Shown piece by piece: positions 22,001 to 33,200 of a stretch of 64,000 nt of DNA. Origin of the DNA: Amia ocellicauda (Eukaryota > Chordata > Actinopteri > Amiiformes > Amiidae); NCBI RefSeq assembly GCF_036373705.1, contig NC_089853.1, forward strand, positions 508,501-572,500, given 5' to 3'. The notes beneath the pieces were generated by a model that ran no database searches, was not told the origin of the DNA, and saw only the letters and a list, made by a program, of their open reading frames with translations. Numbering within the stretch: position 1 is the first letter of the stretch; every line of letters begins with the position of its first letter. The position numbers were made by a program, and so were the translations under genes.

Positions 22001-24952
22001 ACCAGTAAACAAATCATGCTGCATCAACATTTGATCTGCAACATTTATAACCTCATTCACCTCCAACACAGCAAGAGCCAAACAAACACGGGCCGCGTAT
22101 CACTAAGGAAAAAATGAATAAAACTCACATGCTTCAGTGCCCCTCAAGCTTCCGTATACGTGCATCTGTCATTCATTTCACTCTCAAACTAATTGGCCAC
22201 AGCGGCCATATTCACCTCCAGCCCAGTCTGACTGGAAACATGAACAGCACGTTTAGGCATTGCTGTGAAAACGATACTTGGATACCTTTTGCACTTTCAA
22301 CCACAATGCCTCACATCTGTTCCTGCCAGAACTCCAAGATGGAATAAATAAATACATATGCACTAATATTAGGCTACATAAACCAACCTATCTTACCATA
22401 ATATTTCTCCAAAACTCTAGCTTCTGTAGCAGGGCAATTATTTCCTTATATATTATGTCTGAAAATATTATATTATGTTAGGTAGATAGGTATGTAGCCT
22501 AATTAGCACATATACACCGATAAGCCATAACATTATGACCACCTGCCTAATATTGTGCAGGTCCCAAAACAGCCCTGACCCATCGAGGCATGGACTCCAC
22601 TAGACCTCTGAAGGTGTGCTGTGGTATCTGGCACCAAGACGTTAGCAGCAGATCCTTTAAGTCCTGTAAGTTGCGAGGTGGGGCCTCCATGGATCGGACT
22701 TGTTTGTCCAGCACATCCCACAGATGCTCAATTGGATTGAGATCTGGGGAATTTGGAGGCCTGGGGTCCGCGATGCATTATTTTTTTTAAATACAAATTT
22801 TAGTTGATCAATTATGATAGAATATACAGCCCACCCATCTCATTATGAGTGAGTTGAACTCATCTCTGTATCTGAACTTGGCAGCTAAGAATAAGGTTCT
22901 GTGTTCTAAATGTTTCCTTTTATTAACATGATATAATGAGGCAGTTTTTGTAGGTGGGGGTCCTCAGCCACAATCTGGTTGGCAAAGGGGTTCTTGTGCA
23001 GAACTAGTTTGGGAACCCATGCTGTAGCCTATAGCCTACTGTTAGTGTTAACAATCAGAATGAATGTTGAAAAGTGTACATTGGAACAACGAAAACAAAA
23101 CAGAAATGCAATGCGTACGGTCGTTAATGCCAGAATTTATTAAATGCAAAATGTAAACCTATAAAACGGTATTTTACTTCCATTTCACTATGAAGATCTT
23201 GCAGTCGAACACTGCTAGCAAACTCCAAACTCCCGGTTTTGTGTTTAAAATAATTCTAACCTGTCTCAAGCTGACGTCTGATTGGTTACATGCCTTTTGG
23301 AGGAAGGACATCTATGATGCGCCTGATTGGGTAATTTACTTCTTGAAGGCGGGAGTACAGCGCAAGGAGCCTAATTAAGCAATGTGAAATGTACTAAAGG
23401 AAAATACAATGCAGTTCATTATTAGGCATTGTACTGACATAAATTATCACTTGTTGTCATTAATACGTTACTTCTTTATTTTTAGGATTTTTTCTCCACA
23501 AATTTCCCTGTGTAGCCAATAGTAGCCCGGGCCAGTCGCCCCCCCGCTTCCTCAGTCCATGCACCAATCACAATCATAGATGTTTTGTTTGTTTGTTTGT
23601 TTGTAACCCTGGGAAATCAACCTGCCCATATCAAACCTCTGCGCCTCTCTGCCCCGCCCCTCCCCTCCCCCAAGGCCTAGCAGGCTGGCAGGCACACAGA
23701 CACAGCGCTGCGTAACGCACAAGAGCAAACCCGACCACAGGCCAAGACCACATTGATACAGAAAATTGTGTAACACATTTTCCCCAAGCTGAATGGGCCC
23801 CTTTGCTGGCTCGGGCCACGGGGCTAGGGCCCTGGTAAGCATTAAGTAGGGCCTGACTGTGGGGAGTATGGTATAGTATAGGGCCCAGACTGGCCCGTTG
23901 AGTCAGTTCCTGTGGTTCTGGTTGCAGCTGAATGATGAGCTGAAGAAGAACCTGCAGAAGACAATGGTGGATCATTACCAGCAGCCGGGCCAGGAACGGG
24001 TCACCAAAGCGGTGGACAAACTGCAGCAGGAGGTCAGTGTCCCTATGTCTCTGTGTGTGTCTGTGTTCACGTGTGTCTGCGTTTCTGTCCCCTCAGTGCA
24101 GTAAGTGCAGTAACCCCCCCCACTCTCTGCAGTTTAAGTGCTGTGGCAGTAACAGCTCCTATGATTGGAGGGACAGTCTGTGGGTGCGGTCGGTCAAGGC
24201 GGAGGGCAGGCTGGTGCCGGACAGCTGCTGTAAGACCATCACGGAGCGCTGCGGGGTCCGAGAACACCCCTCCAACATCTACCTGGTGGAGGTGAGCTGG
24301 GCTGGACCAGAACTACACACACAGCCATGAAGTGTAGTATAATACAGTAGGGAACAAAACCATGCATCACAACACAATACAATACCTCCCTCTCCCTCTC
24401 TCTCTCTCTCAGGGCGGCTGCATCACAAAGCTGGAAAAGTTCATCCTAGAGCACCTGAAGATCATCGGGGCCGTGGGCATCGGCATCGCCTGCGTACAGG
24501 TGAGGGGAGGGGGTAATAAAACTGTGTAACGTTGTACTTTGATGTTGTACTTGTATGTATTCTGTTCTTCCTTCCTGTGTCTGTAAATTCTCTGGAACAC
24601 TGCGGTGAACTCGTCCTGCCAATAAAGCTCATTATGAACTGAGTTAGTGAGTGAGGGGTGGAGGCTGCGGGTCACTGGTGAAGTCCAGAGTTCAGCTCCT
24701 CTCTCGTACTGCGGAGTGATGCTGATGCTCTCCCAGCAGGGGGTGTGTGTGTGTATGTATATATGTGTGTGTATATAATAAATATATATATATATATATA
24801 TTAATATATAATGTGTGTGTTGGAGGGGGGGGAAGTTGTGTACAGTCTTTTTCTAATTCTTGAAAAACAATGTCTCTCTCCCCGTGTCTCAGATTGTGGG
24901 GATGGTATTCACCTGCTGTCTGTACCGCAGTTTGAAGGCTGAGCCCTACTGA
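15892..24952 (+). CDS. cd151: CD151 tetraspanin, complete, seven coding exons
   Basis: Coding exons: 15892-15975, 19605-19796, 21197-21271, 23928-24032, 24133-24291, 24413-24499, 24893-24952, all GT-AG and phase 0, giving 253 residues, the length of human CD151. Four membrane segments flank a small loop with the KSDYISLL stretch and a large extracellular loop that has the tetraspanin CCG motif (155-157), PDSCC (181-185) and a further Cys192. Asn159 (NSS) is a likely glycosylation site. Cys11 and Cys15 near the N-terminus and Cys pairs beside the membrane suit palmitoylation, and YRSL near the C-terminus suits a YxxPhi sorting signal. CD151 organises laminin-binding integrins in the plasma membrane. 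The human integrin-contact tripeptide QRD (194-196) is VRE here. The start is chosen from the conserved MGxxxEKKxTCG N-terminus. Intron 1 carries a LINE and a TTACTCTGTATCACTGTG array. Confidence 0.97.
16014..16063 (+). repeat. GT/TA compound microsatellite
   Basis: (GT)n followed by about 40 bp of (TA)n, starting about 40 bp inside CD151 intron 1. Confidence 0.9.
16489..17820 (-). pseudogene. CR1-like LINE reverse transcriptase region, open over 443 codons
   Basis: The frame has typical non-LTR RT blocks: [84 protein letters not shown] and the catalytic ADD in [10 protein letters not shown]. It continues through the thumb region ([28 protein letters not shown]). The frame is open, but it is cut off from the endonuclease by stop codons upstream, so ORF2 as a whole is broken. 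The residue before ADD is Ile where the other copy has Phe. It has no host role that can be seen. Confidence 0.85.
18248..18910 (-). pseudogene. CR1-like LINE apurinic-type endonuclease region, open over 220 codons
   Basis: Starts at the LNARSIRNK block and contains [23 protein letters not shown] and the [11 protein letters not shown] motif of AP-endonuclease-like domains, then DLIFSN and the final catalytic His block (NCEHNMVSF). It belongs to the same LINE copy as the RT frame further left but is in a separate open frame. Confidence 0.85.
18993..19572 (+). repeat. Minisatellite TTACTCTGTATCACTGTG(TG)n in CD151 intron 1
   Basis: About twenty units of TTACTCTGTATCACTGTG or TTACTCTGTATTACTGTG followed by variable GT runs. 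It ends shortly before the acceptor of CD151 coding exon 2. The part at 16080-16165 is the same array, split by the LINE insertion. Confidence 0.9.
19797..21196 (+). other. CD151 intron 2: GA-rich DNA, CR1-like LINE tail, no gene
   Basis: Contains GT runs (about 19990-20005 and 20640-20658), GAGAGA-rich DNA (20095-20270) and a short CR1-like LINE 3' fragment (20772-20890). A CT run at 21171-21190 forms the polypyrimidine tract of the next acceptor. No coding exon was recognised. Confidence 0.6.
20772..20890 (-). mobile_element. CR1-like LINE 3'-end fragment
   Basis: About 120 bp match the 3' end of the LINE copies at 30391 and 62664: ATAAGAACA at the terminus, then AATCGAGAGGAG, CTCGTTTGGTGTCCATTAAT and ATCCTATCCAGTCTGTTT. 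Non-coding. Confidence 0.75.
21272..23927 (+). other. CD151 intron 3: no gene, one transposon relic
   Basis: CT and GT microsatellites occur near 21485-21505 and 21715-21790. The transposon relic at 22512-22765 is described separately. The A+T-rich DNA from 21955 to 23520 has no coding exon and no element I can name. Confidence 0.5.
22512..22765 (-). mobile_element. Tc1/mariner transposase C-terminal relic
   Basis: The minus strand encodes [20 protein letters not shown], then a run ending in [18 protein letters not shown] and a stop, followed by a terminal arm with CATAATGTTATGGCTTATCG. This is the last third of a transposase of the same broad type as the one at 47513-48553, but a different family by its end. 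The other end is missing. Confidence 0.7.
24745..24815 (+). repeat. GT/TA microsatellite
   Basis: GTGTGTATGTATATATG followed by (TA)n, in the last CD151 intron. Confidence 0.85.
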
Positions 24953-25370
24953 GGAAAAGGAGGAGAGGGGTCACGGAGGGGTCACCCCACGTCCTCTGGA
25001 GCGACCACTAGAGCCCCGACAGTGACCCGCACAGCTGTCTGTCTCTTCCTCTTGTTCCCTCTTCCTCCTCCTCTGTATCTCACTTCCTCTTCTGTCTTGT
25101 GTTCTCTTGCTGCCGCACCCCTCCCCCTCTCCGTGCAGTGTCTGGGCTCCAGCCCTGGTCCTGCTGAACTCTGTGCACTACTGATGTCCAGCCCGGCCCG
25201 CCTGCTGGGGGAGCGGAAACCGCCGACGAACACGTGCAGCCTCGACACGATATCAATTGTTTCTTTCTCTCTTCGTGCCTTTATTATATTTGTAGCTTTT
25301 TATTAATAAGACAAGACTGATGAAGTAACAATCCCTGCTTTTGTAATAAAAGGACTGATGTTGGCTCCCA
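24953..25370 (+). other. cd151: CD151 3' UTR with poly(A) signal
   Basis: An AATAAA hexamer at 25345-25350 (TTGTAATAAAAGG) is the best candidate poly(A) signal. A second GAATAAAAG at about 25420 could serve a longer form. No coding frame of note. Confidence 0.55.
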
Positions 25371-25688
25371 CGCTGCCCCCCCACTGGCAAACCTTCCACA
25401 CGGCACTCTGGAGCGGAGCGAATAAAAGCTGATCCACACAGGGGCGAGTCTGTGCATCTGTCCAGAGTCTGGCACTCGTTCTTCTCTGCTCCTGGTCAGT
25501 GCACACATGCCTATATATTCACATTAAAGAGCCCTGTGTTCCGTCCTCTACACACTATAAAAATGACATTGTATTTGATCAATGTGTATGTATACACTGG
25601 TGTATGCATATGTAATACATATTTACACAATGGATTAATACCTACAGGAATAGTTTAATATTGCAACACAGGCACAAGTCAGCGGATG

Positions 25689-27240
25689 TACAGTGCATTC
25701 GGAAAGTAGTCACAGCGCTTCACTTTTTCCACATTTTATGTTGCAGCCTTATTCCAAAATTGATTAAATTCATTATTGTCCTCACAATTCTACCAACTAC
25801 CCCATAATGACAACGTGAAAGAAGTTTGTTTGAAATCTTTGCAAATTTATTTAAAAAAAAAAGAACATGTACATAAGTATTCACAGCCTTTGCTCAATAC
25901 TTTGTTGAAGCACCTTTGGCAGCAATTACAGTCTCAAGTCTTTTGAGTATGATGCTACAAGCTTGGCACACCTATTTTTGGGCAGTTTCTCCCATTCTTC
26001 TTTGCAGGACCTCTCAAGCTCCATCAGGTTGGATGGGGAGCATCGGTGTACAGTCATTTTCAGATCCCTCCAAAGTCTGGGCTCTGGCTGGGCCACTCTA
26101 GGACATTCACAGAGTTGTCCTGTAGCCACTCCTTTGTTATCTTGGCTGTGTGCTTAGGGTCGTTGTCCTGTTGGAAGATGAACCTTCGCCCCAGTCTGAG
26201 GTCCAGAGCGCTCTGGACCAGGATTTCATCAAGGATCTCTGTACATTGCTGCATTAGTCTTTCCCTTGATCCTGACTAGTCTCCCAGTTCCTGCCGCTGA
26301 AAAACATCCCCACAGCATGATGCTGCCACCACCATGCTTCACTGTAGGGATGGTATTGGCCAGGTGATGAGCGGTGCCTGGTTTCCTCCAGACATGACGC
26401 TTGCCATTCAGGACAAAGAGTTCAATCTTTGTTTCATCAGACCAGAGAATTTTGTTTCTCATGGTCGGAGAGTCCTTCAGGTGCCTTTTGGCAAACTCCA
26501 GGCGGCCTGTCATGTGCCTTTTACTGAGGAGTGGCTTCCGTCTGGCCACTCTACCATACAGGCCTGAGCGCTGCAGAGATGGTTGTTCTTCTGCAAGGTT
26601 CTCCTCTCTCCACAGAGACACGCTGGAGCCATCGATGGACCATCGGGTTCTTGGTCACCTCCCTGACTAAGGCTCTTCTCCCCCGATCGCTCTAGGAGTC
26701 CTGGTGGTTCCAAACTTCTTCCATTTACGGATGATGGAGGCCACTGTGCTCATTGGGACCTTCAATGCTGCAGAAAGTTTTCTGTACCCTTCCCCAGATC
26801 TGTGCCTCGATACAATCCTGTCTCGGAGGTCTTCAGACAATTCCTTGGACTTCATGGCTTGGTTTGTGCTGACATGCACTGTTCACTGTGGGACCTTATA
26901 TAGACAGGTGTGTGCCTCTCCAAATCATGTCCAATCAACTGAATTTACCACAGGTGGACTCCAAACATCTCAAGGATGATCAGTGGAAACAGGATGCACC
27001 TGAGCTCAATTTTGAGTGTCATGGCAAAGGCTGTGAATACTTATGTACATGTGCTTTTTTTGTTTTTTATTTTTAATAAATTTGCAAAGATTTCAAACAA
27101 ACTTCTTTCACGTTGTCATTATGGGGTACTGTTTATAGAATTGTGAGGAAAATAATTAATTTAATCCATTTTGGAATAAGGCTGTAACATAAAATGTGGA
27201 AAAAGTGAAGCGCTGTGAATACTTTCCGGATTAACTGTAT
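25689..27240 (-). mobile_element. Tc1-like DD34E transposon, full length but inactive
   Basis: The element is about 1.55 kb with long inverted terminal repeats: the left arm starting ACAGTGCATTCGGAAAGT matches, inverted, the right arm ending ACTTTCCGGATTAACTGT. Each arm is about 150-200 bp, including ATTCCAAAAT and CCCATAATGACAACGTGAA blocks, and TA flanks both ends. The transposase is on the minus strand and broken into several frames: helix-turn-helix part at 26879-26667, DDE part at 26621-26229, QQDNDPKH block at 26254-26060, C-terminus at 26129-25926. It lies between the 3' ends of CD151 and POLR2L. Confidence 0.92.
25926..26879 (-). pseudogene. Broken Tc1 DD34E transposase
   Basis: Readable parts are the N-terminal paired-like HTH (LSEDLRDRIVSRHRSGEGYR), the [10 protein letters not shown] block with the first catalytic Asp, [11 protein letters not shown], and [11 protein letters not shown] with the second Asp. 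After WPSQSPD the sequence jumps out of frame at about 26065-26080, where the expected LNPIEHLW block with the catalytic Glu is missing. At least two more frameshifts occur. It cannot make active enzyme. Confidence 0.88.
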
Positions 27241-27904
27241 ACAGGGGTTAAAATTCACATTCAATCTAACCTGTACCAGATCAAGATATAAGGGTACAGG
27301 CTGAGCAGTTCATACATGTTAAGCCACACCCCATGTCTGAAAGCATCATTAATGTGTATGAATTCACAGCAACGCCACCTATCTCAATGTTTACACAGTG
27401 ACTGTGTCAAACTCCACCTTTCATTCACCAATTAGCCAAACTGCGGTGGCCCAAGAATTAGAACATGAAATTAGGACATTAAAAGTCATGAAAAGGACAT
27501 AAATTAAGGAAGAAATTGAAAATGAGAAAATGCAAAAATAGACAAATATCGTGAACAGGAATCATCTCAGGATGCACAAAAAATTTACAAACTATGCTGG
27601 AAATATGTGGGACCCCAAAAAACAACCAAGAACACAGAAAAAGAAGTGGTGGCTAAGAAACTAGACCAAGTACAGACAACCCCACGAAACTGGCAAACAA
27701 CAAAAATGGACATAAAGACTGATAAAAACAACAGAACCTCAGAAAAGGAGCATCGAGGACAGAAGCTGGGAACACTCGACACAGACTTGAGGAACCAAAA
27801 TGACACAAAATCAGGACAAAATAAGAATCCCAAAGAGTCCAGACAACTCCACTCACAGCCCATAATAATCCTGCTGACCATCCAGAGAAGCCCAGACACA
27901 CAGT
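27241..27904. other. CD151-POLR2L intergenic DNA, nothing recognised
   Basis: A-rich sequence without splice-compatible coding exons, clear repeats or RNA genes. The open frames in it have no recognisable similarity. Confidence 0.5.
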
Positions 27905-27919
27905 CTCCTTCATAAGCAC

Positions 27920-27925
27920 TTTATT
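27920..27925 (-). terminator. polr2l: Poly(A) signal AATAAA for POLR2L
   Basis: TTTATT on the + strand reads AATAAA on the minus strand, about 180 bp downstream of the POLR2L stop codon. This places the transcript end near 27905. Confidence 0.7.
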
Positions 27926-28104
27926 TTACAAAGACTATGAAAACGCTGCAGGCCAGAGGCAGTGTGCGTCAGTGTATACACAGTGAGGTGTGCGTCAGGG
28001 AGCTTCATCGGTACACTGTTTGCAAGTGTGTGTGTGTGTGTGTGTTTGTGTATTGTATTGGTATTGTTTCCCAAGGGTGCGCACAGTGTAGAGTGTATGT
28101 TGGG

Positions 28105-28932
<828 letters not shown>

Positions 28933-28994
28933 TCACAGCACGTATTGAACTGGCTCTGGACACATGACAGATACATCAATAATGAGTTATTATG

Positions 28995-29030
28995 TTATAT
29001 TATTATTATTATTATTATTATCATTGTTAT
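28995..29030 (+). repeat. (TTA)n microsatellite
   Basis: Short TTA trinucleotide run in the 5' intron of POLR2L. Confidence 0.85.
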
Positions 29031-29113
29031 TATTGCTATCACAGCTTCTCGGGCAAAGTGCTGGATAGTCTCCAGGAAGACGGCCTGAAGGGAGCGAATC
29101 GCCGGCGCCTCAC

Positions 29114-29290
29114 CTCTGTGCAGACAGGAGCTCCAGTCCAGAAACACACGGCTGTGTTATTGAGATTAGATGTGGTTGTGATATAAACGGTGCAGTTTTG
29201 ATATAAATGCTGTAGTTGTGATATAAAAGCCGCTGGTCCTCACACACCACCGCGCAGCCACTCAGCGTCCGCACGCATGCGCCACAATGC
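29114..29290 (-). promoter_or_regulatory. polr2l: POLR2L non-coding exon 1 and promoter region with NRF1-like site
   Basis: On the minus strand a donor (CACAGAG followed by GTGAGG) lies at 29113, pairing with the acceptor at 28872. The upstream edge of the exon is not visible. CGCATGCGCC at 29274-29283, with a nearby GCGG and a raised CpG content to about 29320, fits an NRF1-driven housekeeping promoter. This is inferred from motif and position only. Confidence 0.5.
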
Positions 29291-29797
29291 GGCAGAGAGC
29301 ACTACACGCGAGGGGGGGGACCGAGGACGCTCTTCAAACAAATAACAGCTTTAACTGTACTTGTATCACTTTTAAATGTTGTATCTTATACGTGTTGTGG
29401 TTATATGATCGTTATTGATGTAGTTTATGTTGTCGTTGTGATGAATTAGGGTACTTCCTTCAGTGTCGACTCCCCCGTCTTTATTTGTGTCGAGATTGGA
29501 ACATCCCTCCTGTACGGTGTCTCGGAGGCGCCCTGCCATGTTCCAGGCGCACTTTTGTTTTGACTTCGCGTTTGTCAATGTAGCTCTCAATTATGTTCTT
29601 GTTAGACCCCCCCCCCCCCAAAGGTTTTTTCAACACTCGCACTCTTTTGTGGCCGTTTGAACATTTAATCGTCAACTTAGTAATATAAACAATTCTATTT
29701 CTGATGTAAAACATATTAATTTTGGTCCTGTATGACACTAGCTGCCTGGGCCGTGTTAACTGCACAGGCTACATAGGCTGCAACCTTGGGCTTCTCG

Positions 29798-29810
29798 CCA
29801 CCAGGGGGCG
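29798..29810 (+). promoter_or_regulatory. CTCF-like core site CCACCAGGGGGCG
   Basis: The 13 bases match the vertebrate CTCF core (CCASYAGRKGGCR) at every position. The site lies about 500 bp upstream of the POLR2L promoter region, between it and the large satellite. Binding is not shown by sequence alone. Confidence 0.5.
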
Positions 29811-29879
29811 TCAACGAGGGAAATACACGTTAAACACCGTCGAATCAAAACATGTATGGCTTCACTCCCGCGATAATCC

Positions 29880-30030
29880 CCATCATCACATTATTGTTAT
29901 TACTATTAATAATAATGTATACATTATTCAACAAATAGAACAACTAATACAACAACAACAACAGTAATAATAATACAAAATATAATAATAACACACCCCT
30001 TTAATAATAACTAATAGTATTATTATTATG
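29880..30030. repeat. AAT/ATT-rich low-complexity tract
   Basis: Interrupted runs of AATAAT, ATTATT and CAACAACAA; no coding content. Confidence 0.75.
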
Positions 30031-30104
30031 ACTAAAGGGGAGGGTTGTTACGCTGACTGGACACAGGAGGCGCTGTTGTTGTTGGTTGCCCACTTGCTCA
30101 GGTG

Positions 30105-30239
30105 ATGTGGAGCTGTGCACCTTTGACACCGATCCCCCTGCACTTTTACGAGCTTTTATCTCCTGCAGCCGCCGATCGGCCTGATTACACGCAGCGCTTT
30201 ATTGAGGAAGAGCGCAAGGTGCACTGGCTGGGAATATAA
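30105..30239 (+). CDS. Small open frame of 44 codons, unknown
   Basis: ATG to TAA without interruption: M-W-S-C-A-P-L-T-P-I at the start, then PLHFYELLSPAADRPDYTQR and an acidic/basic stretch FIEEERKVHWLGI. It lies in unique GC-balanced DNA about 0.8 kb upstream of POLR2L, on the opposite strand, right before the satellite begins. The composition looks protein-like and unlike the surrounding repeats, but I recognise no family and see no partner exon. It could be a first or orphan exon of another gene, or chance. Confidence 0.25.
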   Translation: MWSCAPLTPIPLHFYELLSPAAADRPDYTQRFIEEERKVHWLGI

Positions 30240-30249
30240 CAGCTCAGGG

Positions 30250-33200
30250 GACAGAGCCACCCCGAACCTGCCCAGATACTGCACTGTCCCTGTACTGTGT
30301 TATACCACACTGTACTGCACTATACCAAACTGACACTGCACTTTACTGCACTGTACTGTACTGTCACTGTACTGTACCACACTGTCACTCTACTGTACTA
30401 TAAGAACATAAGAAAGTGTCTAATCGAGAGGCCATTGGCCCCATCGTGCTCGTTTGGTGTCCATTAATAACTAAGTGATCAAGCATCCTATCCAGTCTGT
30501 TTTTGAATGTTCCCAAATTGTCTCTTCAGCCACATCGCTGGGGAGTTTGTTCAGATTGTGACGGCTCTCTGTGTGAAGAAGTGTCTCCTGTTTTCTGTCT
30601 TGAATGCCTTGAAGCACAATTTCCATTTGTGTCCCCGGGTGCGTGCGTCCCTGCTGATCGGGAAAAGCTCCTCTGGTTTGGTATGGTCGATGCCACATTG
30701 TCACTGCACTGTACTGTACTGTACCTCACTGTCACTGTACTGTACCACACTGTACTGTAACACACTGTCACTGCACTGTACTGTACCACACTGTCACTGT
30801 ACTGTACCTTACCACACTGTCACTGTACTGTACCACACTGTACTGTAACACACTGTCACTGCACTGTACCTCACTGTCACTGTACTGTACCTCACTGTCA
30901 CTGCACTGTACTGTACTGTACCACACTGTCACTGTACTGTACCTCACTGTCACTGTACTGTACCACACTGACACTGTACTGTACCTCACTGTCACTGTAC
31001 TGTACCACACTGTACTGTAACACACTGTCACTGCACTGTACCTCACTGTCACTGTACTGTACCTCACTGTCACTGCACTGTACTGTACTGTACCACACTG
31101 TCACTGTACTGTACCTCACTGTCACTGTACTGTACCACACTGACACTGTACTGTACCTCACTGTCACTGTACTGTACCACACTGACACTGTACCACACTG
31201 TCACTGTCACTGTACTGTACCTCACTGTCACTGTACTGTACCATACCACACTGTCACTGTACTGTACTGTACCACACTGTCACTGTACTGTAACACTGTC
31301 ACTGCACTGTACTGTACCACACTGTCACTGTACTGTACTGTAACACACTGTCACTGTACTGTAACACTGTCACTGCACTGTACTGTACCACACTGTCACT
31401 GTACTGTACTGTACCACACTGTCACTGTACTGTAACACTGTCACTGCACTGTACTGTACCACACTGTCACTGTACTGTACTGTAACACACTGACACTGTA
31501 ACACACTGACACTGCACTGTACTCTACTGTACCACACTGTCACTGTACTGTACTGTAACACACTGTCACTGCACTGTACCACACTATCACTGTACTGTAC
31601 CACACTGACACTGTACTGTACCTCACTGTCATTGTACTGTACTGTAACACACTGTCACTGTACTGTACTGTAACACACTGTCACTGCACTGTACTGTACC
31701 ACACTGTCACTGTACTGTACCACACTGACACTGTACTGCACTGTACCACACTGACACTGTACTGTACCACACTGTACTGTAACACACTGTCACTGCACTG
31801 TACTGTACCTCACTGTCACTGCACTGTACTGTACCACACTGTCACTGTACTGTACCTCAGTCACTGTACTGTACTGTAACACACTGTCACTGTACTGTAC
31901 TGTACCACACTGTCACTGTACTGTACTGTAACACACTGACACTGTACTGTAACACACTGTCACTGCACTGTACTGTACCTCACTGTCACTGTACTATACC
32001 ACACTGTCACTGTACTGTACCGTACCACACTGTCACTGTACTGTACCTCACTGTCACTGTACTGTACCACACTGACACTGTACTGCACTGTACCACACTG
32101 TCACTGTACTGTACCACACTGTACTGTAACACACTATCACTGTACTGTACCTCACTGTCATTGTACTGTACTGTAACACACTGTCACTGCACTGTACTGT
32201 ACCACACTGTCACTGCACTGTAACACACTGTCACTGCACTGTACTGTACCACACTGTCACTGTACTGTACTGTAACACACTGACACTAACACACTGACAC
32301 TGTACTGTAACACACTGTCACTGCACTGTACTGTACCTCACTGTCACTGTACTATACCACACTGTCACTGTCACTGTACTGTACCTCACTGTCACTGTAC
32401 TGTACCTCACTGTCACTGTACTGTACCACACTGTACTGTAACACACTGTCATTGCACTGTACCACACTGTCATTGTACTGTACTGTAACACTGTCACTGT
32501 ACTGTACTGTAACTCACTGTCACTGCACTGTACTGTACCACACTGTCACTGTACTGTACCACACTGACACTGTACTGCACTGTACCACACTGACACTGTA
32601 CTGTACTGTACCACACTGTACTGTAACACTGTCACTGCACTGTACTGTACCTCAGTCACTGTACTGTACTGTAACACACTGACACTAACACACTGACACT
32701 GTACTGTAACACACTGTCACTGCACTGTACTGTACCTCACTGTCACTGTACTATACCACACTGTCACTGTCACTGTACTGTACCTCACTGTCACTGTACT
32801 GTACCTCACTGTCACTGTACTGTACCACACTGTACTGTAACACACTGTCATTGCACTGTACCACACTGTCATTGTACTGTACTGTAACACTGTCACTGTA
32901 CTGTACTGTAACTCACTGTCACTGCACTGTACTGTACCACACTGTCACTGTACTGTACCACACTGACACTGTACCACACTGACACTGTACTGTACTGTAC
33001 CACACTGTACTGTAACACTGTCACTGCACTGTACTATACCTCAGTCACTGTACTGTACTGTAACACACTGTCACTGTACTGTACTGTAACACACTGACAC
33101 TGTAACACACTGACACTGTACTGTAACACTGTCACTGCACTGTACTGTACCTCACTGTCACTGTACTATACCACACTGTCACTGTACTGTACCGTACCAC

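Noticed and set aside
27585..27919. Frames of about 100 codons on both strands between CD151 and POLR2L
   Set aside because: No recognisable domains, no splice sites in phase, and the two strands are open over the same A-rich DNA.
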